Below are positions 1-8,745 of a DNA stretch of 64,000 nt, in pieces. Position numbers and translations under genes: made by a program. Where the stretch lies: positions 1-64,000 of the forward strand of contig JAGCWY010000098.1 in NCBI GenBank assembly GCA_017961625.1, given 5' to 3'. The notes under the pieces are model-generated. The model was not told the origin of the DNA. It was given only the letters and a program-made list of their open reading frames with translations, and did not search any database. This DNA comes from Ruminococcus sp. GTDB lineage: Bacteria > Bacillota > Clostridia > Oscillospirales > Ruminococcaceae. The number at the start of each line of letters is the position of its first letter. The stretch's first letter is position 1.

Positions 1-1
1 G

Positions 2-94
2 AAGGATACAAAGCGCAAGAGAATCGCTCGTACAGCAGGCGTTGCAGGCAGTGCAAATGCTCCTACAATCAAGAAGCTCGTTCCTTATATGTGA
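2..94 (+). CDS. rpmI: 50S ribosomal protein L35, C-terminal part
   Basis: The reading frame is open from the window edge and ends at a TGA at 92-94. The visible 30 residues are rich in Lys/Arg and end in IKKLVPYM, the typical C-terminus of bacterial L35, a small protein of the large ribosomal subunit. The N-terminal half lies outside the window. rplT follows 73 bases later, which matches the usual infC-rpmI-rplT operon. I am confident because both the sequence and the gene order agree. Confidence 0.9.
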   Translation, partial: KDTKRKRIARTAGVAGSANAPTIKKLVPYM

Positions 95-167
95 TCTGAC
101 GCCGCATAATATTCGCAGCGGTGAACAAACGATTTTTCGCAATTTCAATTATTGGAGGTAAAAGACT

Positions 168-521
168 ATGGCACGTATTAAAGGTGCAATGATGACTCGT
201 AAGAGAAGAAACAAGACTTTAAAGCTTGCTAAGGGCTACTGGGGCTCTAAGAGCAAACACTTCAAGATGGCTAAGCAGGCTGTAATGAAGTCTGGTAACT
301 ATGCATACATTGGAAGAAAGCAGAAGAAGAGACAGTTCAGACAGCTTTGGATCACAAGAATCTCAGCAGCTGCTAAGCTCAACGGCATGAACTACTCAAC
401 ATTCATGAACGGCTGCAAGAAGGCTGGTATCTCTCTCAACAGAAAGATGCTCTCCGAGATCGCTATCAACGATGCAGCAGGCTTCACAGCAATTGCTGAC
501 AAGGCAAAGGCTGCTCTTTAA
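168..521 (+). CDS. rplT: 50S ribosomal protein L20
   Basis: This 117-residue protein has the usual L20 length and the expected very basic N-terminus ([16 protein letters not shown]), the part that threads into 23S rRNA early in large-subunit assembly. The ATG is preceded by TGGAGGTAAA with normal spacing. In many Firmicutes L20 also represses its own operon by binding the upstream leader; that control region would lie to the left of this window. A hairpin terminator follows the stop codon, so this is the last gene of its operon. Confidence 0.97.
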   Translation: MARIKGAMMTRKRRNKTLKLAKGYWGSKSKHFKMAKQAVMKSGNYAYIGRKQKKRQFRQLWITRISAAAKLNGMNYSTFMNGCKKAGISLNRKMLSEIAINDAAGFTAIADKAKAAL

Positions 522-531
522 TTCATATAAT

Positions 532-567
532 AAACACGCTTCTTAATTAAGTTAAGAGCGTGTTTTT
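532..567 (+). terminator. Rho-independent terminator of the rpmI-rplT operon
   Basis: The arms AACACGCT (533-540) and AGCGTGTT (557-564) form a stem that continues into an A/T-rich loop stem and is followed by T residues at 563-567. It lies 11 bases after the rplT stop. Confidence 0.85.
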
Positions 568-579
568 GTTAATCCTCGG

Positions 580-628
580 ATTCATAATGCGTAATTGACG
601 GTACTACCTGCGATTACGCATTATGAAT
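580..628. repeat. Perfect 16-bp inverted repeat in an intergenic gap
   Basis: ATTCATAATGCGTAAT (580-595) and its exact complement ATTACGCATTATGAAT (613-628) are separated by 17 bases. There is no T tract after it, and a terminator already stands just upstream, so it is probably not a terminator. It resembles dispersed palindromic intergenic elements seen in Clostridia, but I found no second copy in this window. Confidence 0.6.
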
Positions 629-644
629 AAATACAGGCGGTGTT

Positions 645-1439
645 GTGCTATTGGAAAACATCATCACTTCAAAAGATAATCCAACTGTCAAGCTGTATCA
701 GAAGCTCTCTTCTTCAAAAAAAGAAAGACTTCAGTACGGCTTATTCGTGTTGGAGGGGCTCAGGATAGTTGAGGACGCTCTCCGTGAGGAAAGTGGCATT
801 ACACAGCTCATTTTGACACAGAAAGCACAGGAGCGCTATGGTGAGGAACTTTTACAGGCTGATTTGAGGAGTACAAGAACGATTGTCATTTCAAATGAGC
901 TTGGAAATAAGATTGCGTCTACAGATACTACGCAGGGAGTATTTGCGATGTGCAGGATACCTGTACAGCGAAGCGTCAGAAGTATATTGAAAAGCGACGG
1001 AAAGTTTCTGGTGCTCTTCGGACTTCAGGACCCAGGAAATGTGGGCATGATGATAAGGACTGCGGACGCTCTCGGTATTGACGGAGTGATACTCTCCGGA
1101 AGCTGTGATCTTTACAGTCCTAAGGTGATACGTTCTACTATGGGCTCTGTATTCAGAATGAATATAGCAGTTGAAAATGATGCAGACGTTCTTTTTAGTG
1201 ATCTGGAAGAAGCTAGCGCGGTAACATCGGCAGCTGTCATAGATAAGGATGCCGTACCTGTAACTGAGTGTAGCTTTGAGGGGACTCAGGCTGTGTTCAT
1301 CGGCAACGAGGGCAACGGACTTCCATGTGATATCGCACAGCGTTGCAAAAGACGCGTTATAATCCCTATGCACGGTAATATAAACTCTCTCAACGCAGCA
1401 ATGGCTGCCGGGATACTTATGTGGGAGCTTAGCAAGTAA
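645..1439 (+). CDS. TrmH/SpoU family RNA 2'-O-methyltransferase
   Basis: The protein should transfer a methyl group from S-adenosylmethionine to a ribose 2'-OH of rRNA or tRNA. It has an N-terminal substrate-binding domain (about 1-100) and a C-terminal knotted SPOUT domain. The three SPOUT motifs are visible: NVGMMIRTADALG, FIGNEGNGLP and NINSLNAAMAAGI. Its 264 residues are normal for the family. The start is GTG at 645 after AGGCGG (635-640); TTG at 651 is an alternative and differs by two residues. Which nucleotide is modified cannot be read from the sequence. Confidence 0.88.
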   Translation: MLLENIITSKDNPTVKLYQKLSSSKKERLQYGLFVLEGLRIVEDALREESGITQLILTQKAQERYGEELLQADLRSTRTIVISNELGNKIASTDTTQGVFAMCRIPVQRSVRSILKSDGKFLVLFGLQDPGNVGMMIRTADALGIDGVILSGSCDLYSPKVIRSTMGSVFRMNIAVENDADVLFSDLEEASAVTSAAVIDKDAVPVTECSFEGTQAVFIGNEGNGLPCDIAQRCKRRVIIPMHGNINSLNAAMAAGILMWELSK

Positions 1440-1469
1440 AACACTCATTCCGCGGCAGGAGGTGCTGTA

Positions 1470-1961
1470 ATGGAAGAAAGACGTGACAAGATAAACTACT
1501 ACCTTGATATAGCTGAAAAGGTGTCGGAAAGGTGTACCTGCCTCAGAAGACACTACGGCGCTGTTATTGTAAAGAACGATGAGATTGTTTCGACGGGCTA
1601 TGTGGGAGCACCGAGAGGAAGAGCCAATTGCTCCGACCTTGGCTACTGCATAAGAGTAAAGTTGGACATCCCCCGAGGAGAGCGTTATGAGCTGTGCAGG
1701 AGCGTCCATGCAGAGGCAAACGCCATAATATCCGCTTCGAGAGAAAGAATGCTGGATTCCGTCCTGTTCCTTGTTGGCAAGGAGGTAAAAGACGGTACAT
1801 ATATCGAACAAGCCAACAGCTGTTCGATGTGCAAAAGACTTATCATCAACGCAGGTATTGATAAGGTTGTCATCAGAGATGACAGGGAGAATTACAGGAT
1901 AATATCTGTGTGCGAATGGATAGATAATGACGAATCACTTGACGGCACAAGAGGATATTGA
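1470..1961 (+). CDS. dCMP deaminase-like cytidine/deoxycytidylate deaminase family protein
   Basis: This 163-residue protein belongs to the zinc-dependent deaminase fold. The motif HAEANAI supplies a zinc-ligand His and the catalytic Glu, and SCSMC later supplies the two Cys ligands, although the usual Pro before the first Cys is replaced by Ser. The most likely reaction is dCMP to dUMP for thymidylate synthesis; ComEB-type proteins are the nearest relatives I recognise. The start ATG follows AGGAGGT (1457-1463). It sits between an RNA methyltransferase and topA. The exact substrate is an inference. Confidence 0.8.
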   Translation: MEERRDKINYYLDIAEKVSERCTCLRRHYGAVIVKNDEIVSTGYVGAPRGRANCSDLGYCIRVKLDIPRGERYELCRSVHAEANAIISASRERMLDSVLFLVGKEVKDGTYIEQANSCSMCKRLIINAGIDKVVIRDDRENYRIISVCEWIDNDESLDGTRGY

Positions 1962-1998
1962 TAACATACAGAATTTATAATGCAAAGGAGGCTTTGCT

Positions 1999-2661
1999 TT
2001 GGACGAGATAAAATTCTTCCGCTCGGCTGAAAATGCTTATCTCGTACTGAGCGAGTACAGTACCATGGTCAGCCTCAGAAAAGACGAGAATAATAATGTA
2101 CATAACTTACCGCTGCACAATGCAGAGGTATTTATTGAGAACTGTGAAAAACGGGGAATAGGCGTTACATGCTATAAAAGCTATGAATATCATTCGCAGC
2201 TTAAGCATATATACAATCCACCCTCGGTAATATATTACAAAAGCAATATAAAGTTGCTGCGCGACGGGGCGATAACGATTTATGATGTCTCTGACGTAAT
2301 GAACCGCATAAACGGCAGAAGAGAACCGCTTCAGGCTGCTTATGAGGTAGGCGCAATGTCTTCGGCAGATAATCCCGATGAGGGAAATGAGCTTATCACC
2401 GAAGCTTTATATGAGCTTAACGATATACCTGTCAGTCAAGAAAAGACTCGGGATGGAGCTGTGAAAATAGAGCTCCCCGATGAGTTTTCAGGCTGTCAAA
2501 TACCTATAGCAGAGACGCTTGAAAACGGCGATCTCCATGCAGACGAGCTTACTCAGATTCTTGAGTTCGACTCGTCAGAGCTGATAATCGAGCTCACAGA
2601 GCTTGTGATATTCAGTGTTGTGCGCTCGATTTCGGGCAAAACGTTTGAACTTATAAGATAA
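1999..2661 (+). CDS. Hypothetical protein upstream of topA
   Basis: I do not recognise this 220-residue protein. It starts at TTG (1999) after AAAGGAG (1984-1990) and ends 12 bases before topA, so it is probably cotranscribed with it. It has no signal peptide, membrane segment or clear cofactor motif. The N-terminal 110 residues contain many Tyr, Asn and Lys residues. The C-terminal half is acidic and contains short hydrophobic stretches such as LIIELTELVIF. A DNA-processing partner role would be only a guess from position. Confidence 0.7.
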   Translation: MDEIKFFRSAENAYLVLSEYSTMVSLRKDENNNVHNLPLHNAEVFIENCEKRGIGVTCYKSYEYHSQLKHIYNPPSVIYYKSNIKLLRDGAITIYDVSDVMNRINGRREPLQAAYEVGAMSSADNPDEGNELITEALYELNDIPVSQEKTRDGAVKIELPDEFSGCQIPIAETLENGDLHADELTQILEFDSSELIIELTELVIFSVVRSISGKTFELIR

Positions 2662-2673
2662 GGGGATAATCCG

Positions 2674-4755
2674 ATGTCAGATTTAGTTATAGTAGAGTCG
2701 CCTGCAAAGGCAAAAACTATTCAGAAATACCTTGGAACAGGATACGAGGTCATAGCCTCTATGGGCCATGTCCGCGATCTTCCAAAATCAAAAATGGGAG
2801 TTGACAAGGATAACGACTTTAAGCCTCAGTATACTGATATGAAGGGCAAGGAGGACGTTATCAGAGAGCTGAAAAAGCGTGCCAAGAAGTGCGATAAAGT
2901 TTATCTCGCAACCGACCCTGATCGTGAGGGAGAGGCTATATCATGGCATATAGCGCAGATGCTCAAACTTGATATGAACGACAACAACCGTGTTGCCTTC
3001 AATGAGATTACCAAGACAGGCGTCAAGAACGGCATGAGCAATCCTCATAAGATCGACGTTGACCTTGTGAATGCTCAGCAGGCAAGACGTATCCTTGACA
3101 GACTTGTGGGATATGAGCTCAGTCCGTTCCTTTGGAAAAAGGTCAAGAGAGGTTTGTCCGCAGGAAGAGTACAGTCTGTGGCTGTACGTCTTGTGGTTGA
3201 CCGTGAGAACGAGATAAGAGCTTTCGTGCCTAAGGAGTACTGGTCTATCGACGCGAAGTTCACAGCTCCGTCGTCGAGGAAGGTATTTGATGCGGCCCTT
3301 GTTTCTGTTGACGGCGAAAAGCTTGAGATAGCCAATCAGGCTGAGGCAGATGACCTCCTCGGCAGGCTTGAGAACGCCGAGTATATTGTAAAGTCTGTAA
3401 AAAAACGCGTTACAAAGAAACAGCCTGCACCTCCTTTCATAACATCTACCCTCCAGCAGGAGGCTTCACGTAAACTCAGCTTCAGCGCAAAGCGCACCAT
3501 GAAGGCTGCCCAGGAGCTCTATGAAGGTGTTGATGTACAGGGAGTAGGCGCAGTAGGTCTTATCACTTACATGAGAACTGACAGCCTGCGTATATCCGAT
3601 GAGGCAAAGAAGGCTGCTGCAGAGTATATCGGAACAGTTTACGGCAGTGATTACCTGCCGCCTGAGCCAAGGAGCTTCAAGACCAAGAGCAATGCTCAGG
3701 ACGCCCATGAAGCTATACGTCCTTCAACTCCGGAGCTTACTCCGGAAAGGGTAAAGTCCAGCCTAAGTGTGGACCAGTACAAGCTGTACAAGCTGATATG
3801 GGAGCGTTTTATCGCAAGCCAGATGGCGAATGCTCTTCTTGATACTGTCTCAGCTGATATCGAGGCAAACGGCTGCATATTCAGGGCTTCGGGCTATTCC
3901 GTAAAATTTGACGGCTTTATGGCTCTTTATGTGGAATCCACAGATTCTGAGGACGGAGCTAAGAAAATGCTGCCTGACCTCAAAACCGACGATAAACTGA
4001 AACTGAAATCCATATCCGGAAATCAGCACTTCACACAGCCACCTCCGCGCTATACAGAAGCATCTCTAATAAAGGCGCTTGAAGAGAACGGTATTGGCAG
4101 ACCGAGTACCTATGCTCCAACAATAACAACTATCACATCGCGCCGTTATGTGGAGCACGAGGGCAAGGCGCTGAAGCCTACTAACCTCGGAGAGGTCATA
4201 ACCGAGCTTATGAAGGATCATTTCAAGAAGATAGTTGACGCAAAGTTCACAGCCGAAATGGAAAACAACCTCGACGAGGTGGAGCATGGGGAAAAGAACT
4301 GGGTCAGCACTCTCCGCGAGTTCTATGACGATTTCTCAAAGACGCTGAAACAGGCTGAGGAAGCCATGGACGGCAAGCGCGTAAAGGTACCCGACGAGGA
4401 GACCGATGTGGTATGTGAACTCTGCGGAAGAAACATGGTAATAAAGTACAGCAAGTATGGAAAATTCCTTGCCTGCCCTGGTTTCCCAGAGTGCAAGAAC
4501 ACTAAGAAGATAGTTACCGAGACAGACGGAAGCTGTCCTCGTTGCGGAAAGAAGATGCTGCTGAAAAAGTCCAAGAAGGGCAGGAGCTTCTACGGCTGTG
4601 AGGGCTTCCCAGAGTGCAGCTTCATGACATGGAACGTACCGACAGCGGAGCTGTGTCCTCAGTGCGGAAAAACTTTGTTTATGAAGGGCGGAAAGTCTGG
4701 AAAGCTCGTCTGTGAGACAGAGGACTGCGGCTACGAAAGAGAGCTGAAAAAATGA
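2674..4755 (+). CDS. topA: DNA topoisomerase I (type IA)
   Basis: The enzyme relaxes negative supercoils by a single-strand passage reaction. The N-terminal TOPRIM domain has VESPAKAKTI and, at about residues 79-90, the acidic metal site in ATDPDREGEA. The active-site tyrosine is Y299 in TYMRTDS. Three C-terminal four-Cys zinc ribbons lie at about 581-610, 620-646 and 658-688 and bind single-stranded DNA. The 693 residues match the Firmicutes enzyme. The stop overlaps the trmFO start (ATGA at 4752), so the two genes are translationally coupled, an order common in Firmicutes. Confidence 0.97.
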   Translation: MSDLVIVESPAKAKTIQKYLGTGYEVIASMGHVRDLPKSKMGVDKDNDFKPQYTDMKGKEDVIRELKKRAKKCDKVYLATDPDREGEAISWHIAQMLKLDMNDNNRVAFNEITKTGVKNGMSNPHKIDVDLVNAQQARRILDRLVGYELSPFLWKKVKRGLSAGRVQSVAVRLVVDRENEIRAFVPKEYWSIDAKFTAPSSRKVFDAALVSVDGEKLEIANQAEADDLLGRLENAEYIVKSVKKRVTKKQPAPPFITSTLQQEASRKLSFSAKRTMKAAQELYEGVDVQGVGAVGLITYMRTDSLRISDEAKKAAAEYIGTVYGSDYLPPEPRSFKTKSNAQDAHEAIRPSTPELTPERVKSSLSVDQYKLYKLIWERFIASQMANALLDTVSADIEANGCIFRASGYSVKFDGFMALYVESTDSEDGAKKMLPDLKTDDKLKLKSISGNQHFTQPPPRYTEASLIKALEENGIGRPSTYAPTITTITSRRYVEHEGKALKPTNLGEVITELMKDHFKKIVDAKFTAEMENNLDEVEHGEKNWVSTLREFYDDFSKTLKQAEEAMDGKRVKVPDEETDVVCELCGRNMVIKYSKYGKFLACPGFPECKNTKKIVTETDGSCPRCGKKMLLKKSKKGRSFYGCEGFPECSFMTWNVPTAELCPQCGKTLFMKGGKSGKLVCETEDCGYERELKK

Positions 4756-6080
4756 GCGAGGTCGTAAACGTTATCGGCGCAGGGCTAGCAGGATGTGAAG
4801 CTGCATGGGCCGTTGCAGAAGCTGGTATAAACGTAAAGCTTTATGAAATGAAGCCTGAAAAGTTTTCACCGGCGCATAAATACGGTGGCTTTGCAGAGTT
4901 GGTATGCTCAAATTCGCTTAAAGCTGCAAGACTTGAATCTGCTGCAGGACTTCTGAAATACGAAATGGAAATGCTCGGTTCACTGACAGTTCCCTGTGCA
5001 AAGGAAAATTCCGTTGAGGCAGGAGGAGCTCTTGCGGTAGATCGCGAGAAGTTTTCTGACGCAGTTACGGAGAAAATAAAAAGCCACCCTCTTATCGAGG
5101 TGGTAAGCGGCGAGGTCACGGAGCTACCGGATGGTACGGTAATAATTGCAACAGGTCCCCTCACCCAGGGGGCAATGGCTGAAATAATTAAGGAACTCTG
5201 TGGCGAGGGACTCAGCTTTTATGACGCTGCTGCTCCTATTGTGACTGCGGAGAGCATAGATATGGAAAAGGCGTTCTTTGCTTCACGCTATGACAGAGGA
5301 GACGCAGATTACGTCAACTGTCCCATGAACAAGGAAGAGTATCTTGCGTTCTATAATGCGCTTATTGCAGCTGAAAAGGTTCAGCTCAAGGATTTCGAGA
5401 CCCACCCCTTCAGTGTTTACGAGGGCTGTATGCCTATTGAAGAGCTTGCTTCGCGAGGAGTTGACACTATGCGTTTCGGTCCTATGAAGCCTGTAGGCAT
5501 AGATGATCCGCGCACTGGCAGAAGGCCTTATGCTGTAGTGCAGTTAAGGAAAGAGAACCGCGAGGGAACTCTCTTCAATCTTGTGGGCTTTCAGACGAAT
5601 CTGAAATTCGGCGAGCAGAAACGTGTTTTCTCAATGATACCTGGACTTGAAAACGCCGAGTTCATGCGCTATGGTGTTATGCACAGGAATACATTCATAA
5701 ACAGTCCGGAGCTACTCAGCAGTGACTTCTCAATGACGAGCCGTCCGGAGATATATTTTGCAGGGCAGATAACCGGTGTTGAGGGCTATATGGAAAGTGC
5801 GGCAAGCGGTCTTATAGCAGGTATTGCCGCTGCAAGGAAAATAAAAGGACTTGAACCCCTTCAGCTCCCTGCTGATACTATGACAGGAGCGCTGTCACGA
5901 TATGTCAGCGACCCGTTCAACAGTGGAAATTTTCAGCCCATGGGAGCGAATATGGGTATACTTCCCGATATCGGTGTAAGGATAAAGGATAAAAAAGAAC
6001 GCTACGGCGCATACTCGGAACGTGCGGTCAGGTCGCTGAGAGGAGAGCTGGATAGAATTGGCAGTAAAGGTAATAGTTGA
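4752..6080 (+). CDS. trmFO: Methylenetetrahydrofolate-tRNA-(uracil-5-)-methyltransferase TrmFO
   Basis: TrmFO makes 5-methyluridine at position 54 of tRNA using methylenetetrahydrofolate and FAD. The N-terminus has the FAD-binding Rossmann motif VIGAGLAGCEAAW, followed by YEMKP. The region PVGIDDPRTGRRPYAVVQLR and the C-terminal motif YFAGQITGVEGYMESAASG are typical of the GidA/TrmFO group; the 442-residue length separates it from the larger MnmG. It overlaps topA by 4 bases and plsX by 23 bases, so it sits inside a tightly packed operon. Confidence 0.96.
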   Translation: MSEVVNVIGAGLAGCEAAWAVAEAGINVKLYEMKPEKFSPAHKYGGFAELVCSNSLKAARLESAAGLLKYEMEMLGSLTVPCAKENSVEAGGALAVDREKFSDAVTEKIKSHPLIEVVSGEVTELPDGTVIIATGPLTQGAMAEIIKELCGEGLSFYDAAAPIVTAESIDMEKAFFASRYDRGDADYVNCPMNKEEYLAFYNALIAAEKVQLKDFETHPFSVYEGCMPIEELASRGVDTMRFGPMKPVGIDDPRTGRRPYAVVQLRKENREGTLFNLVGFQTNLKFGEQKRVFSMIPGLENAEFMRYGVMHRNTFINSPELLSSDFSMTSRPEIYFAGQITGVEGYMESAASGLIAGIAAARKIKGLEPLQLPADTMTGALSRYVSDPFNSGNFQPMGANMGILPDIGVRIKDKKERYGAYSERAVRSLRGELDRIGSKGNS

Positions 6081-7065
6081 CGCTTTCGGAGGAGACAATG
6101 CTCCTCTGGAAGTTATAAAGGGATGTGAAAGGGCAGTCCGGGAGCTCGGCGTAAGCATAGTACTTACAGGCAAGGAAAGTGAGATAAGGAGCTGCGCCGA
6201 AAAAAACGGTCTTAGCCTTGACGGTATAGAGATAGTTCATACCGATGATGTTTTTGATATACATGAAGAACCGAAGGAGATAATCAAGTCAGGGAAGAAT
6301 TCCTCTATGGCTGTAGGTCTCGGACTTCTTGCAGAGGGCAGAGGAGATGCCTTTGTTTCAGCAGGTAGTACGGGAGCTCTCGTTATGGGTGCCACCTTCA
6401 TCGTCAAGCGTATCAAAGGCATTAAACGGATAGCGCCTTCACCTGTTATGCCAGCGGATAAGGGCAGCTTCTTGCTTGTTGATGCAGGTGCGAATACAGA
6501 GTGCCGCCCTGAGATGCTCGTACAGTTTGCTATAATGGGAAGCGCTTATATGGAAAAGGTAATGGGGATAGACAACCCGAAGGTTGCCCTGTTGAATATT
6601 GGTTCTGAGGAGACAAAGGGAAGGGAGCTAGAAATAGAAGCATACAAGCTTCTTGAAAAGTCAGGGCTGAACTTCGTCGGAAATATCGAGGCAAGAGATA
6701 TGCCAAAGGGCGAGGTGCAGGTTGTTGTTACAGACGGCTTTACCGGAAATATAGCTTTGAAGCTCTATGAAGGAATGGGCAGCTTTTTCGCCAAAAAGGT
6801 AAAATGGCTCTACTCCGGAGTTGGAAAAATCGGAGCTCTGCTTTCTTACAAAAAGATTCAGACGTTCCGCAAGCAGATGGACTATAAGGAAGTGGGCGGC
6901 TCAGCGCTTCTCGGCGTTAAAAAGCCGGTCATAAAAGCACACGGAAGCTCTGACGGTACGGCGTTCTTCAACGCTGTAAGGCAGGCAAAGCGCTGTGTTG
7001 AGGGTAATGTCACAGACGTTATAGAGAACTTTGTGTCCGGTATGGAGTTTGCGGACAAGGAGTGA
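6058..7065 (+). CDS. plsX: Phosphate acyltransferase PlsX
   Basis: PlsX converts acyl-ACP to acyl-phosphate, the substrate PlsY uses to acylate glycerol-3-phosphate in phospholipid synthesis. Family features are the start IVDAFGGDNAPLEVIKG, the SAGSTGALVMGA segment and the ADKGSFLLVDAGAN region. Length is 335 residues as expected. The TTG start at 6058 follows AGGAGAG (6041-6047) and lies inside the end of trmFO. In many bacteria acpP lies between plsX and rnc; here plsX leads directly to rnc. Confidence 0.95.
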   Translation: MAVKVIVDAFGGDNAPLEVIKGCERAVRELGVSIVLTGKESEIRSCAEKNGLSLDGIEIVHTDDVFDIHEEPKEIIKSGKNSSMAVGLGLLAEGRGDAFVSAGSTGALVMGATFIVKRIKGIKRIAPSPVMPADKGSFLLVDAGANTECRPEMLVQFAIMGSAYMEKVMGIDNPKVALLNIGSEETKGRELEIEAYKLLEKSGLNFVGNIEARDMPKGEVQVVVTDGFTGNIALKLYEGMGSFFAKKVKWLYSGVGKIGALLSYKKIQTFRKQMDYKEVGGSALLGVKKPVIKAHGSSDGTAFFNAVRQAKRCVEGNVTDVIENFVSGMEFADKE

Positions 7066-7069
7066 TACT

Positions 7070-7759
7070 ATGGAAGATCTTGAAAGATTTGAAGAAATAA
7101 TTGGATATAGATTCAAGGATATACAGCTGCTCAAGCAGGCGCTGTCCCATTCGTCTTACGCAAACGAGAAGAAGCGCCCCAACGGCAGCAACGAAAGGCT
7201 CGAATTTCTTGGTGACAGCGTCCTTTCGATAGTTGTATCTGATTTCTTATATAAAAACTTAAATGTTGCAGAGGGTGAGCTCACAAAAATGAGAGCCTCT
7301 CTAGTATGCGAGAAGTCACTGCATATATTTGCGCAGCAGATAGAGCTGGGAAGATTTCTCCGCCTTGGCAAGGGCGAGGAGAATACCGGAGGCAGGGAGC
7401 GTCCATCAATACTTGCAGACGCTTTTGAGGCTGTTATAGCCGCAATATACCTTGACGGCGGAATGGAGCCTGCATCAAAGCATATTCTACGTTTTATGCC
7501 TAAGGATATACGCCATGCAAAGAAGCCGGTATTCAATGATTTCAAAACGGTCCTGCAAGAGGTAGTGCAGAAGAACCCAGAAGAAAAGGTGGAATATGTG
7601 CTTATCGCTGAGGAGGGCCCCGACCACAACAAGCGTTTTGTTGTGGAGGTATGTCTTAACGATCAGGTCATAGGCAAAGGCACTGGCAAGAGCAAAAAAG
7701 AAGCCGAGCAGCTTGCTGCGAAGGAAGCTCTTGAGCTTATGGGCTATGAAGCACAGTAA
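7070..7759 (+). CDS. rnc: Ribonuclease III
   Basis: RNase III cleaves double-stranded RNA in rRNA precursors and structured mRNAs. The catalytic signature ERLEFLGDSVL lies near residues 42-52, with the second acidic cluster near SILADAFEAVIAAIYLDGG. A double-stranded RNA binding domain occupies about residues 158-227. I chose ATG 7070 because AAGGAG (7057-7062) stands 7 bases before it; a longer frame from a GTG at 7031 would run through plsX and lacks a binding site. The resulting 229 residues are normal for the family. Confidence 0.95.
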   Translation: MEDLERFEEIIGYRFKDIQLLKQALSHSSYANEKKRPNGSNERLEFLGDSVLSIVVSDFLYKNLNVAEGELTKMRASLVCEKSLHIFAQQIELGRFLRLGKGEENTGGRERPSILADAFEAVIAAIYLDGGMEPASKHILRFMPKDIRHAKKPVFNDFKTVLQEVVQKNPEEKVEYVLIAEEGPDHNKRFVVEVCLNDQVIGKGTGKSKKEAEQLAAKEALELMGYEAQ

Positions 7760-8741
7760 TATATCCATATTCATCCCACATATAGGCTGTCCGCATCAGT
7801 GCAGCTTCTGCGATCAGCGTACCATAAGCGGCGCACAGCACGCTCCCTCAGGGGAAGAGGTCAGGGAGATATGCCAGAAAGCGCTCACTGAAGTGAAAAA
7901 GCCTGAAAATACTGAGATAGCATTTTTCGGCGGCAGCTTTACTGCAATCCCTCGTGATTATATGCTGGAACTTCTTGAAGCGGCTCATGAGTTTGTAGGC
8001 GAAGGAAGATTCCGCGGCATACGCTGTTCAACCCGTCCAGATTGTATCGATTTCGAGGTATTACAGCTTCTTAAAAGCTATGGCGTCACCGCAATAGAGT
8101 TGGGGGCACAGTCAATGGACGATGAGGTACTTGAAGCTAATGAGCGCGGACATACCTCTGCTGACGTTGAGAACGCTTGTGAGCTCATACACGCATTCAA
8201 TTTTGAATTGGGATTGCAGATGATGATAGGACTGTATGGCAGCACTCCAGAAAAGGAGTGGGCTACAGTTGAAAAGATAGTTGCTCTTGCACCGGATACC
8301 GTAAGAATATACCCTGTTGTGATCCTTAAAAATACGAGGTTAGGAGAACTTCTTCTCTCAGGTGAGTACAAGCCATTCAGCTTTAATAAGGCTGTGGAGA
8401 TAGCCTCTGCGGCTATGGTCATGTTTGAGGGTAGCGGAATAAGAGTGATAAAATGTGGTCTTCACGCTTCCGAATTTGTGGAGCATGATATGGTGGGAGG
8501 TTTTTACCACCCTGCCTTTCGCGAGCTCTGCGAAGCACTTATATACCGCCATAATATTGAATTCGTTCTGAAAAATGAAAAAGTTAGCGGTAGTGTCGTT
8601 ATAGCAGTCAATGAAAGATGTATCAGCAAGGCGACAGGACAGAAGAAATCAAACATTGCCTTCTTTGAGGAGCGTGGTGTAAATATAAAGTTGGTTGGGG
8701 ACCAAGCTATCCCCAAGTATGAATGTGAACTGAGGAGGTGA
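7746..8741 (+). CDS. Elp3-like radical SAM protein
   Basis: The N-terminus carries a C-x3-C-x2-C cluster (C15, C19, C22 in IGCPHQCSFCDQRT) that binds the [4Fe-4S] cluster needed to cleave S-adenosylmethionine. The following segments resemble the Elp3/B12-independent radical SAM core. The C-terminal acetyltransferase domain of true Elp3 is not obvious in the 331 residues. The ATG at 7746 overlaps the end of rnc by 14 bases; a longer upstream frame would lie wholly inside rnc. This gene commonly stands between rnc and smc in Clostridia. Its substrate is unknown; tRNA is a reasonable guess. Confidence 0.8.
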   Translation: MKHSNISIFIPHIGCPHQCSFCDQRTISGAQHAPSGEEVREICQKALTEVKKPENTEIAFFGGSFTAIPRDYMLELLEAAHEFVGEGRFRGIRCSTRPDCIDFEVLQLLKSYGVTAIELGAQSMDDEVLEANERGHTSADVENACELIHAFNFELGLQMMIGLYGSTPEKEWATVEKIVALAPDTVRIYPVVILKNTRLGELLLSGEYKPFSFNKAVEIASAAMVMFEGSGIRVIKCGLHASEFVEHDMVGGFYHPAFRELCEALIYRHNIEFVLKNEKVSGSVVIAVNERCISKATGQKKSNIAFFEERGVNIKLVGDQAIPKYECELRR

Positions 8742-8745
8742 GCGA

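Noticed and set aside
891..1811. Long open frame of 306 codons on the - strand
   Set aside because: It lies opposite the methyltransferase and deaminase genes, which have clear family motifs and binding sites. The antisense protein is low in recognisable structure, so it is a shadow.
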